Source: Eudoraea sp.
Lineage (GTDB): Bacteria > Bacteroidota > Bacteroidia > Flavobacteriales > Flavobacteriaceae
Direction: 5' to 3'
NCBI GenBank assembly: GCA_024642325.1
Contig: JAHEBI010000164.1
Coordinates: 1 to 6,225 of the forward strand
DNA length: 6,225 nucleotides
Below, piece after piece: positions 1 through 6,225 of the stretch; position 1 is the stretch's first letter, and each line of letters opens with the position of its first letter. A program made the translations under genes and the position numbers. The notes beneath the pieces were generated by a model. The model had not been told where the DNA came from, did not search any database, and worked only from the letters and a program-made list of their open reading frames with translations.

Positions 1-340
1 TGCACAATGTGGTTCTTGCACTATTCATTTAAGTGGTATAGCGGTTAGGGCTTGTGTGCTTACCGTATCTGCCGTGGGCAATCAAGAGGTCACTACGATT
101 GAGGGACTTTCTGAAAATGCTGAACACCCGGTTCAAAAAGCATGGTTGGAGGTAGACGTTCCGCAATGTGGATACTGCCAGGCAGGGCAAATCATGACCG
201 CAGCTGCATTGTTGGAACAGAATCCGAATCCCTCCGATTCAGAAATCGAGATGGCCATGAATGGTAACATCTGCCGATGCGGAACGTATACCCGAATAAA
301 AAAAGCCGTTCAACTAGCTGCTGAAAGTAATAACTCCTAA
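1..340 (+). CDS. (2Fe-2S)-binding small subunit of an IorA-type molybdenum hydroxylase (5' partial)
   Basis: This is the electron-transfer subunit of a xanthine oxidase family molybdenum hydroxylase. It passes electrons from the molybdenum centre of the large subunit through two [2Fe-2S] clusters. The frame is open from base 2 and ends at TAA 338-340, giving 112 visible residues. The family usually has about 150-160, so some 40-45 N-terminal residues lie outside the window; the GTG at 56 is an internal Val, not a start. Visible residues 3-18 hold the end of the plant-type ferredoxin motif, C-x2-C-x11-C (CGSC, then RAC); its first Cys lies upstream of the window. Residues 56-93 hold the C-terminal four-helix cluster motif, C-x2-C-x31-C-x-C (CGYC, then CRCG). 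All visible cluster ligands are present. The first large-subunit gene follows after 10 bases, so co-transcription is very likely. Two-subunit IorAB-type enzymes lack the FAD subunit of classical xanthine dehydrogenases, and none is seen here. Family assignment is firm; the substrate is unknown. Confidence 0.95.
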   Translation, partial: AQCGSCTIHLSGIAVRACVLTVSAVGNQEVTTIEGLSENAEHPVQKAWLEVDVPQCGYCQAGQIMTAAALLEQNPNPSDSEIEMAMNGNICRCGTYTRIKKAVQLAAESNNS

Positions 341-350
341 AGCCATAACA

Positions 351-2609
351 ATGACATTCATAAAAACAAAAATCGGAAGACGTGCCTTCATCAAGAACAC
401 CAGTCTCGCCAGTGGAGGGCTTGTATTGGGCTTTAGTATCTTAAATGCTTGTAAGCCTGAACAAGCCAAAGAAATGGCGACTATAGAAATGCCTGATGAA
501 TGGTTCGAGATAAACTCCTACCTGAAAATTGGTGACAATGGTCTGGTCACCATTTATACGCCCAATCCCGAATTCGGGCAAAATATCAGAACCTCCATGC
601 CCATGTTGATTGCGGAGGAATTGGACCTGGATTGGAAAAACGTTCTCGTTGAACAAGCTCCCTATCACCCCGAAAAATATGGTTTTCAATTCACCGGTGG
701 CAGCCAAGGAATTAGAAGAAGATGGGAACCCCTAAGAATGGCAGGAGCAACGGCCAGGCATATGCTTAAAGAAGCCGCTGCTATGGCTTGGCAGGTTCCA
801 GCTTCTGAAATCAATACCCTCGGAGGTATATTGAGCCATGAAACCTCAGGAAATTCAGCTGGCTACGGGGAAATGGCTTCGGCTGCTTCTCAGTTGCCCG
901 TGCCCGAGGAGGTGAAATTGAAAGAAATCAAGGACTTTACTCTTATTGGTAAGTCTATAAAAAATGTAGATGCCAAAGCTATTGTTACAGGCCAACCTAT
1001 GTTCGGATCCGATTATCAAAAAGAGGGTATGCTTATCGCTATGATCGAACATCCTCCCGCTTTCGGTATGACCCTGGAATCGGTAGATGGTACTGCCGTA
1101 AAAGCCATGCCCGGAATCAAGGATGTAGTGGTGATTAAAAGTTTTAAGGATGGATTTGAAAAAGGCGGTTTCGATACCAATGCCTTTCCTGAACTTGTGG
1201 CAATAGTAGGCAACTCCACATGGGAATTGATGCAGGCCAAGAAACAATTAAAAGTGAATTGGAAGCCTATTGCCTCTCAAACCGAAACTATTAGTGGTTT
1301 TAGAGGAAAAGAGACAAGAAATATTCCTGCTGGTCTTGAATCTACAGAAACCCATATGGCCAAAATTGAAGAATTAGCTGCCAAAAAAGGAAAACAGGTT
1401 CGTAAAGACGGTAATCCTGAGGCAGCTTTCAATAATGCTGCCAAAATTATAGAAAGAAGTTATTCCGCACCTTACCTTGCACATAATTCCATGGAGCCTT
1501 TGAACGCTTTTGCACATGTAACCGGTGATAAAGTAAAGATTGCGGCACCTATTCAGATACCATCCTTGATTATTCCGACAATTGCAAGCAGTTTGGGAAT
1601 TCCTGCTGAGAATATTGAAATGGAACTCCCACGAATGGGAGGTGGTTTTGGTCGCAAAGCTTATGCCCACTATGTAGTCGAAGCAGCTTTGATTTCCCAA
1701 AAAGTAAATGCCCCTATAAAGTTGATATATACCCGGGAGGACGATATGACAAATGGAATATATCGCCCTACCTATCATGCGACCTACCGTGCGGCTTTGG
1801 ATGAAAACAACAATTTGACTGCCTTACATGTGAAAGCAGGCGGTATTCCTGAAAGCCCTTTGTTCGCCAATCGATTTCCGGCCGGAGCGATTGAAAATTA
1901 TATGGCTGAGGAATGGTCCATTGATAGCAATATAACCATTGGTGCGTTTCGTGCACCACGTTCCAATTTCATGGCCGGTGCCGAACAAGCCTTTTTGGAT
2001 GAAGTGGCAGAAGCCGCTGGCAAAGACCCCATCGAGTTTCGATTGGAACTTCTTAAACGAGCGAAGGAAAACCCCGTAGGCGAAGAAAATGATTATGATG
2101 CGGAGCGGTACGCGGGAGTTTTGGAATTGCTTCGCGAAAAAGCAGCGTGGGGAGAGAACAAAGCCAACGTTTATAGGGGCGTATCGGCCTATTTCTGTCA
2201 TAATTCCTATGCAGCCCATGTCTTGGATTTAACCAATGAGAATGGCAAACCTGTAGTACAGAACGTCTGTTGTGCCATTGATTGTGGTATCGTGGTGAAT
2301 CCCGATGCCGCTAAAAACATGGCTGAAGGAGCCATAATTGATGGCATTGGAAATGCCTTTTATGGGGAATTGACCTTTCGGGATGGTGTGCCCCAAAAGA
2401 AGAATTTTGACCAATATCAAATGATCCGAATGGCAGATGCTCCCAAAAGGATAGACGTTCATTTTGTACAAAACGAAATAGATCCGACCGGTATGGGAGA
2501 ACCACCATTTCCACCTATTTTCGGAGCGTTGGCCAATGCCTTATACAAGGCTACAGGTCAACGGCATTATCATCAGCCGTTTATTACAAAAAAACAAGTA
2601 TTAGGTTGA
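351..2609 (+). CDS. Molybdopterin-binding large subunit, IorB-type (xanthine oxidase family), Tat lipoprotein, copy 1
   Basis: This is the catalytic subunit of a molybdenum hydroxylase, which typically hydroxylates an N-heterocycle or oxidises an aldehyde using water as oxygen donor. The 752 aa length is normal for single-chain IorB-like subunits. Residues 1-34 form a Tat signal: basic n-region, IGRRAFIK with the Arg pair at 10-11, a hydrophobic stretch, then lipobox-like LNAC with Cys34. This predicts export of the folded enzyme and lipid anchoring. Family motifs follow in order: GGSQ at 116-119 with an LRMAGATAR segment; a hammerhead-like domain at about 205-305; HNSMEPLNA at 378-386; the Gly-rich pterin-binding MGGGFGR at 429-435; FRAPRSN at 533-539; DCGIVVNP at 644-651; and GMGEPPFPP at 714-722, where Glu717 matches the catalytic Glu of the family. 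The ATG at 351 fits the short n-region of the Tat signal; no Shine-Dalgarno sequence precedes it, as is common in Bacteroidota. It lies 10 bases after the Fe-S subunit gene and 23 before its paralogue. No frameshift or missing key motif is seen. The substrate is not predictable. Confidence 0.95.
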   Translation: MTFIKTKIGRRAFIKNTSLASGGLVLGFSILNACKPEQAKEMATIEMPDEWFEINSYLKIGDNGLVTIYTPNPEFGQNIRTSMPMLIAEELDLDWKNVLVEQAPYHPEKYGFQFTGGSQGIRRRWEPLRMAGATARHMLKEAAAMAWQVPASEINTLGGILSHETSGNSAGYGEMASAASQLPVPEEVKLKEIKDFTLIGKSIKNVDAKAIVTGQPMFGSDYQKEGMLIAMIEHPPAFGMTLESVDGTAVKAMPGIKDVVVIKSFKDGFEKGGFDTNAFPELVAIVGNSTWELMQAKKQLKVNWKPIASQTETISGFRGKETRNIPAGLESTETHMAKIEELAAKKGKQVRKDGNPEAAFNNAAKIIERSYSAPYLAHNSMEPLNAFAHVTGDKVKIAAPIQIPSLIIPTIASSLGIPAENIEMELPRMGGGFGRKAYAHYVVEAALISQKVNAPIKLIYTREDDMTNGIYRPTYHATYRAALDENNNLTALHVKAGGIPESPLFANRFPAGAIENYMAEEWSIDSNITIGAFRAPRSNFMAGAEQAFLDEVAEAAGKDPIEFRLELLKRAKENPVGEENDYDAERYAGVLELLREKAAWGENKANVYRGVSAYFCHNSYAAHVLDLTNENGKPVVQNVCCAIDCGIVVNPDAAKNMAEGAIIDGIGNAFYGELTFRDGVPQKKNFDQYQMIRMADAPKRIDVHFVQNEIDPTGMGEPPFPPIFGALANALYKATGQRHYHQPFITKKQVLG
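362..383 (+). repeat. 22-bp exact direct repeat, copy 1 (Tat signal region)
   Basis: This stretch in the first large-subunit gene is identical at all 22 bases to 2644-2665 in the second. It encodes the K-T-K-I-G-R-R part of the Tat signal. It is best explained as the longest-conserved patch noticed of a gene duplication, not as a mobile or regulatory repeat, because the flanks are also homologous coding sequence. Confidence 0.8.
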
Positions 2610-2632
2610 TCCTTTAAAAAACTGAATATTCT

Positions 2633-4885
2633 ATGTCATTAGCAAAAACAAAAATCGGAAGACGTTCCTTTATAAAAACTACTTCACTTGCAGGTGGCGG
2701 AATGCTGTTGAGCTTCAATTGGCTGATTTCCTGTAAATTGACCCCTGAGGAAATCTCAACTTTACCTAAAGAATGGTTCAGACTAAACGGTTTTTTGAAG
2801 ATCGGGGACAACGGACTGGTAACGATTATGTCACCCAATCCTGAAGGCGGTCAGAACGTAAAGACCTCAATGCCCATGATTGTTGCCGACGAACTTGATA
2901 TTGATTGGAAAGATGTTATTGTGGAACAAGCACCCTTGAATACTGATCTTTACAGTTTCCAATTTATCGGTGGCAGCCAGGCCATTCGACGAGGGTGGCC
3001 AGGTCTAAGAATGGCAGGAGCAACAGCAAGACAAATGCTTAGAAAGGCAGCTGCCCAAGCCTGGCAAGTACCCGTAGAGGAAATTACCACGAATGCAGGC
3101 AAGCTTCTCCACAAATCAAGTGGTAAATCTGCAGGATACGGAGAAATGGCTTCAGCCGCAGCGCAAATTGAAGTCCCCGAGGAAGTTGAACTTAAGGATG
3201 TAAACGACTTTAAGATTATTGGTACTTCACGCAAGAATGTGGATGGGTCAAAAATTGTAACCGGACAGCCATTATTTGGAATGGACACGCATCGGGAGGG
3301 CATGCTTATTGCCATGATAGTTCACCCTCCTGCGTTTGGATTGAAACTGAAATCGGTGGACGACTCAGTTGCCAGGAACATGCCCGGGATAAAGGATGTT
3401 TTTACGGTCAAAGTATTTAACGATGGTTACGAAAAGACGTTCTTCGATACTCGTACCTTTAACGAGGTGGCCGTGATAGTAGGGAACTCTACCTGGGAAG
3501 TGATGAATGCCAAAAAAGCCCTGAAAATAGAATGTGAACCTATAGAAAGTTCAACCGAGTCACGGGATCGATTTGGTAGAAAATACGAAGAAACTACCCC
3601 TGCGGGTCTTGAAAGTACGGATGATCATTACGCCCAAATGGAAGCAATGGCTGCCAAACCAGGGGAATTGCGCCGTAAGGATGGAGACCCCGATGCGGCA
3701 TTCAAACGTGCGGCAAAGATTGTGGAAAGTACCTTTACAGCCCCATTCCTTGCCCATAATTGTATGGAGCCTATGAACTTTTTTGCCGATGTGAACGATA
3801 CTAAGGCTGAACTTATAGGACCTCTGCAAAAACCCGAATTAACGGAACAGGCCTTATCTTCAAGACTGGATATGCCTGTGGAGAATATCGATATAAAAAT
3901 GACACGATTAGGGGGCGGCTACGGCCGAAGATCCTACGCCCACTGGCTGATAGAAGCTGCACTCATCTCCAAAAAGATGAATGCCCCTGTCAAACTAATC
4001 TATACCCGGGAAGATGATATGACAGATGGAATCTATCGCCCGGCTTATCATGCCAAATTCCGGGCGGGTCTTGATTCCAACAATAACCTGATTGCTTTCC
4101 ATGTGAAGGCCGGTGGAATCCCTGAAAGCCCTTTGGCAGCAAACCGCTTCCCGGCAGGTGCGGTTGAAAATTACCTGGCAGAGGATTGGACTATTGATTC
4201 CAATCTTACCGTTGGCTCCTTCAGGGCACCCCGATCGAATTTTATGGCAAGTGCGGAACAATCATTTTTGGATGAAGTAGCAGAGGCTGCGGGAAAAGAC
4301 CCCATCGATTTCAGATTGGAATTACTTGATCGTGCCGGTAAAGACCCGGTTGGAGAGGATAATGATTACGAAGCTGATCGTTACGCCGGTGTACTCAAAC
4401 TGGTAAAGGAAAAATCTAATTGGGAGAACAAAGATTCAAATGTGCACAGAGGCGTTTCTGCCTATTTTTGCCATAATTCCTATGCGGCACAGGTGTTGGA
4501 TATAGTCATTAAAAAGGGTCAGCCCATGGTGCAAAAGGTTACATGTGCCCTTGACTGTGGAATTGTGGTTAATCCGGATGCGGCGGCCAATATGGCTGAA
4601 GGTGGGATTGTGGACGGTATCGGAAATGCACTGTACGGTGAGTTGACTTTTAAGGAAGGTGTACCGTACAAGAACAACTTCGATACATACCGAATGATTC
4701 GAATGAGCGAGTCACCCAAGGAAATTGATGTTCATTTTGTTCAAAATGATATTGATCCCACAGGATTGGGAGAACCCATGTTCCCCCCTATTTTTGCTGC
4801 TGTGGTCAATGCATTATACAAGGCAACTGGAAAGAGGCACTACCACCAACCCTTTATTTCGGATAAATCCCCTTTAATTGGCTAG
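2633..4885 (+). CDS. Molybdopterin-binding large subunit, IorB-type (xanthine oxidase family), Tat lipoprotein, copy 2
   Basis: This is a second full-length catalytic subunit (750 aa), a tandem paralogue of the gene just upstream. The two align end to end with only small gaps and are about two thirds identical by eye, with the C-terminal third most similar; both end in a HYHQPFI segment. Residues 1-34 form a Tat signal, IGRRSFIK with Arg10-Arg11, ending in LISC with Cys34, so it too should be an exported lipoprotein. Motifs in order are GGSQ at 113-116, HNCMEP at 375-380, the Gly-rich LGGGYGR at 426-432, FRAPRSN at 530-536, DCGIVVNP at 641-648 and GLGEPMFPP at 711-719, with Glu714 as the predicted catalytic Glu. 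Every core motif is kept, so this is not a decayed copy. Differences around the presumed active site (Ser to Cys in HN-x-MEP, Phe to Tyr in the Gly motif, Pro to Met after Gly-x-Gly-Glu-Pro) suggest a different substrate or partner role. The 23-base A/T-rich gap upstream has no visible promoter or terminator, so it is probably in the same transcript and may share the small subunit. Confidence 0.95.
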   Translation: MSLAKTKIGRRSFIKTTSLAGGGMLLSFNWLISCKLTPEEISTLPKEWFRLNGFLKIGDNGLVTIMSPNPEGGQNVKTSMPMIVADELDIDWKDVIVEQAPLNTDLYSFQFIGGSQAIRRGWPGLRMAGATARQMLRKAAAQAWQVPVEEITTNAGKLLHKSSGKSAGYGEMASAAAQIEVPEEVELKDVNDFKIIGTSRKNVDGSKIVTGQPLFGMDTHREGMLIAMIVHPPAFGLKLKSVDDSVARNMPGIKDVFTVKVFNDGYEKTFFDTRTFNEVAVIVGNSTWEVMNAKKALKIECEPIESSTESRDRFGRKYEETTPAGLESTDDHYAQMEAMAAKPGELRRKDGDPDAAFKRAAKIVESTFTAPFLAHNCMEPMNFFADVNDTKAELIGPLQKPELTEQALSSRLDMPVENIDIKMTRLGGGYGRRSYAHWLIEAALISKKMNAPVKLIYTREDDMTDGIYRPAYHAKFRAGLDSNNNLIAFHVKAGGIPESPLAANRFPAGAVENYLAEDWTIDSNLTVGSFRAPRSNFMASAEQSFLDEVAEAAGKDPIDFRLELLDRAGKDPVGEDNDYEADRYAGVLKLVKEKSNWENKDSNVHRGVSAYFCHNSYAAQVLDIVIKKGQPMVQKVTCALDCGIVVNPDAAANMAEGGIVDGIGNALYGELTFKEGVPYKNNFDTYRMIRMSESPKEIDVHFVQNDIDPTGLGEPMFPPIFAAVVNALYKATGKRHYHQPFISDKSPLIG
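2644..2665 (+). repeat. 22-bp exact direct repeat, copy 2 (Tat signal region)
   Basis: This is the second copy of the repeat at 362-383, lying at the same codons (start of the Tat signal) of the paralogous large subunit, 2282 bases downstream. The exact match ends where the codon after the Arg pair changes from Ala to Ser. Confidence 0.8.
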
Positions 4886-5027
4886 TGCGATAAGAATAAA
4901 TTCATAAAGACTCAAATCGTTCAGGTAATCATGCCTTTTGATGGTCAGAATTTGACATTCACTAGGGATCTGTTATCACAAAATACCTTAACCGAAACTC
5001 AACAAAGGATCAATAAACAGGCAGGAC
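4886..5027. other. Intergenic gap between convergent genes
   Basis: This 142-base non-coding stretch separates the 3' ends of the molybdoenzyme run and of the FAD oxidase. Transcription from both sides should stop here, but no GC-rich stem followed by a T-run was found on either strand. The only pairings noticed are a 4-bp stem, GTCA/TGAC, at 4944-4956, and the distant 6-bp match CTAGTG/CACTAG (4882-4887 with 4960-4965). Both are too weak to call a terminator. No RNA gene or open frame of note is seen. Confidence 0.6.
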
Positions 5028-6225
5028 CTAATAGATGTTCCTGGTCAGATAACCATTCCTGAACTTGCCCTTAGGGTCATAGCTTTCTGCCAGTGCCATG
5101 AAGTCAGCATATTTTGTGTACCGGCTGTGCAATGACCTGGGATCTATCGTAAATAGTTTACCCCAATGTGGTTTTACACCAAAGGGAGCCAGCGCAGCTT
5201 CAAATTTGGGCAATAAGGCAAGTACTTCCCTTGGCTTTTGCTTCCAGGTGGTGTGTATGGTAATAGAATCCTGCTGAAAACAAGGGCTCATCCAAAAATT
5301 ATCGGCAGCTATAGTCCTAATTTCGGATATTAAGATATACGGGTATATTTCATCCTTCATTTTTTCAATGGCTAAAAGCGCTTCTACCGCATTTTCACGA
5401 GGGATAAAATACTCGGATTGCAATTCTTTTCCGGCACTGGGCGTAAAACCCATTTTAAAATGTGGCAAACGATCATACCAGGGGCCGGGTACCCCCATTT
5501 GATCCGTGCAGTTTTCCGCCGAAAGTGAAACTATGGGATGAATATTTTCCGTTGCGGCCTTTGCCCCATAAAAATCAGTACCCAAATCGTTTTTTTCGGC
5601 ATCGGTTCTTCTTTTGATCCATACCTCGCTTACTTTGTTGTCCATCCAATCGGTAAACAGGCTTACGCTATAACCGCTGGACATAATTTCATTAAAACTG
5701 GACGCGACGGATTGCAGGGGAAGATCGAGAAACACGTCCTGACGAACGTCATAGGTATCCTGAACTTCCAGGGTGACTTTTGTGATTATACCAAATGCCC
5801 CCAGTCCCACCACCACAGCATAAAAATCGGGGTCAGCCCGATCTATGTTCACTATACTTCCATCCGGTTTAACAAGCTCTATGGAGAGTACCTGCGTTGC
5901 CAGATTTCCATTTTTGACCCCAGAGCCATGTGTTGCCGTTGCACAGGCACCGGCCACCGAAATATGCGGTAAGGAAGCCAGGTTGTGCAATGCGAAACCC
6001 TGTTCATGTAACTGAGAGGCAAAATTGCCATATCTGGCACCTGCCTCAATGGTGAGCGTTTTATTCTCCTTGTCCAGGCTAACGACCTTGTTCAGGTTTT
6101 TAGTGGATATTTGGTTTTCAGGACTATCCGCTATATTATTAAAACAGTGTTTTGAGCCCAAAGCTTTTTGTTTATTCAATTTTTTAACCAATTGCTGCAC
6201 TTCTTCCAGGGAGTTAGGCTCATAA
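5028..6225 (-). CDS. FAD-binding alditol oxidase / D-arabinono-1,4-lactone oxidase family protein (5' partial)
   Basis: This is a VAO/PCMH-fold flavoenzyme that by family oxidises a sugar alcohol or aldonolactone with FAD and usually reduces O2 to H2O2. The minus-strand frame ends at TAG 5030-5028 and stays open to the right edge (398 visible residues). The GTG at 6200-6198 is probably not the start, because the eight codons upstream (YEPNSLEE) continue typical family sequence. Numbering from that Tyr, GSKHCFNNIADS at 23-34 holds the expected FAD-linking His26, and SVAGACATATHGSG at 89-102 and VGLGAFGIITKVTL at 139-152 belong to the FAD domain. The C-terminal lactone-oxidase domain has SEIR (300-303), HTTWK (324-328), HWGK (353-356) and DPKGKFRNGYL (383-393). 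From memory of Streptomyces coelicolor AldO (about 418 aa; His46, Glu320, Arg322, Thr345, Lys375), these residues match at a near-constant offset of 19-20, so about 20 N-terminal residues are missing. Ser is replaced by Cys after the His. No signal peptide can be judged. The substrate is uncertain: alditol oxidase is favoured over lactone oxidase. Confidence 0.9.
   Translation of the reverse strand, partial: YEPNSLEEVQQLVKKLNKQKALGSKHCFNNIADSPENQISTKNLNKVVSLDKENKTLTIEAGARYGNFASQLHEQGFALHNLASLPHISVAGACATATHGSGVKNGNLATQVLSIELVKPDGSIVNIDRADPDFYAVVVGLGAFGIITKVTLEVQDTYDVRQDVFLDLPLQSVASSFNEIMSSGYSVSLFTDWMDNKVSEVWIKRRTDAEKNDLGTDFYGAKAATENIHPIVSLSAENCTDQMGVPGPWYDRLPHFKMGFTPSAGKELQSEYFIPRENAVEALLAIEKMKDEIYPYILISEIRTIAADNFWMSPCFQQDSITIHTTWKQKPREVLALLPKFEAALAPFGVKPHWGKLFTIDPRSLHSRYTKYADFMALAESYDPKGKFRNGYLTRNIY

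Noticed and set aside
56..340. A short stand-alone gene starting at the GTG at 56.
   Set aside because: The frame is open from base 2, and the upstream codons encode the Cys ligands of the ferredoxin-type cluster, so this is the 3' part of a longer gene cut by the window edge.
855..1247. Open frames of up to about 134 codons on the - strand inside the large-subunit genes (also 1374-1778 and 1824-2219).
   Set aside because: They are antisense shadows of strongly conserved coding sequence, with no recognisable domain.
2610..2632. A promoter between the two large-subunit genes.
   Set aside because: The 23 bases are A/T-rich but show no clear Bacteroidota -33/-7 elements, and such a short gap is better explained by co-transcription.
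4882..4965. Possible terminator hairpin formed by CTAGTG and CACTAG, or by GTCA/TGAC at 4944-4956.
   Set aside because: The first has a loop of 72 bases and the second only a 4-bp stem; neither is GC-rich or followed by a T-run.
5538..5972. A 144-codon open frame on the + strand.
   Set aside because: It lies wholly antisense to the FAD oxidase, whose frame encodes well-conserved motifs; its own translation looks like no known family and is low-complexity shadow sequence.
5028..6225. The convergent FAD protein as the missing FAD (CoxM-like) subunit of the molybdenum hydroxylase.
   Set aside because: It is on the opposite strand, has the C-terminal lactone/alditol oxidase domain (HWGK, DPKGKF) rather than a CoxM-type architecture, and IorAB-type enzymes do not need a FAD subunit.

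Overview
The window shows ordinary metabolic genes of a bacterium that is probably a member of the Bacteroidota, most likely Flavobacteriia. The clues are moderate, roughly mid-40s GC by eye, start codons without Shine-Dalgarno sequences, A/T-rich gene junctions, and the style of the proteins. This placement is an inference, since no phylogenetic marker gene is present.

Positions 1-4885 (+ strand) hold a compact run of three genes for an exported molybdenum hydroxylase of the xanthine oxidase family, isoquinoline 1-oxidoreductase (IorAB) type. First comes the 3' part of the small [2Fe-2S] subunit, cut by the left edge of the window. Ten bases later comes a full-length molybdopterin-binding large subunit (752 aa), and 23 bases after that a second full-length large subunit (750 aa). 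The two large subunits are clear tandem paralogues, with roughly two thirds identity by eye and co-linear motifs throughout. Both begin with a twin-arginine (Tat) signal that ends in a lipobox-like Cys at residue 34. Both keep the Gly-rich cofactor motif and the C-terminal G-x-G-E-P motif that holds the catalytic Glu. The likely picture is a molybdenum hydroxylase folded in the cytoplasm, with the iron-sulfur subunit carried across the membrane by the Tat signal of its partner. It would be lipid-anchored and would pass electrons to an acceptor that is not encoded here. The substrate cannot be told from sequence.

Positions 4886-5027 are a short non-coding gap between convergent genes, with no convincing terminator.

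Positions 5028-6225 (- strand) hold most of a VAO-type FAD-dependent sugar/polyol oxidase of the alditol oxidase / D-arabinono-1,4-lactone oxidase family. Its N-terminus runs off the right edge. The FAD-linking His and the expected active-site residues are visible. It is convergent to the molybdoenzyme genes and is probably functionally separate.

No RNA gene, mobile element, CRISPR array or evident new system was found. The most interesting point is the pairing of one visible small subunit with two intact, diverged, Tat-lipoprotein large subunits.
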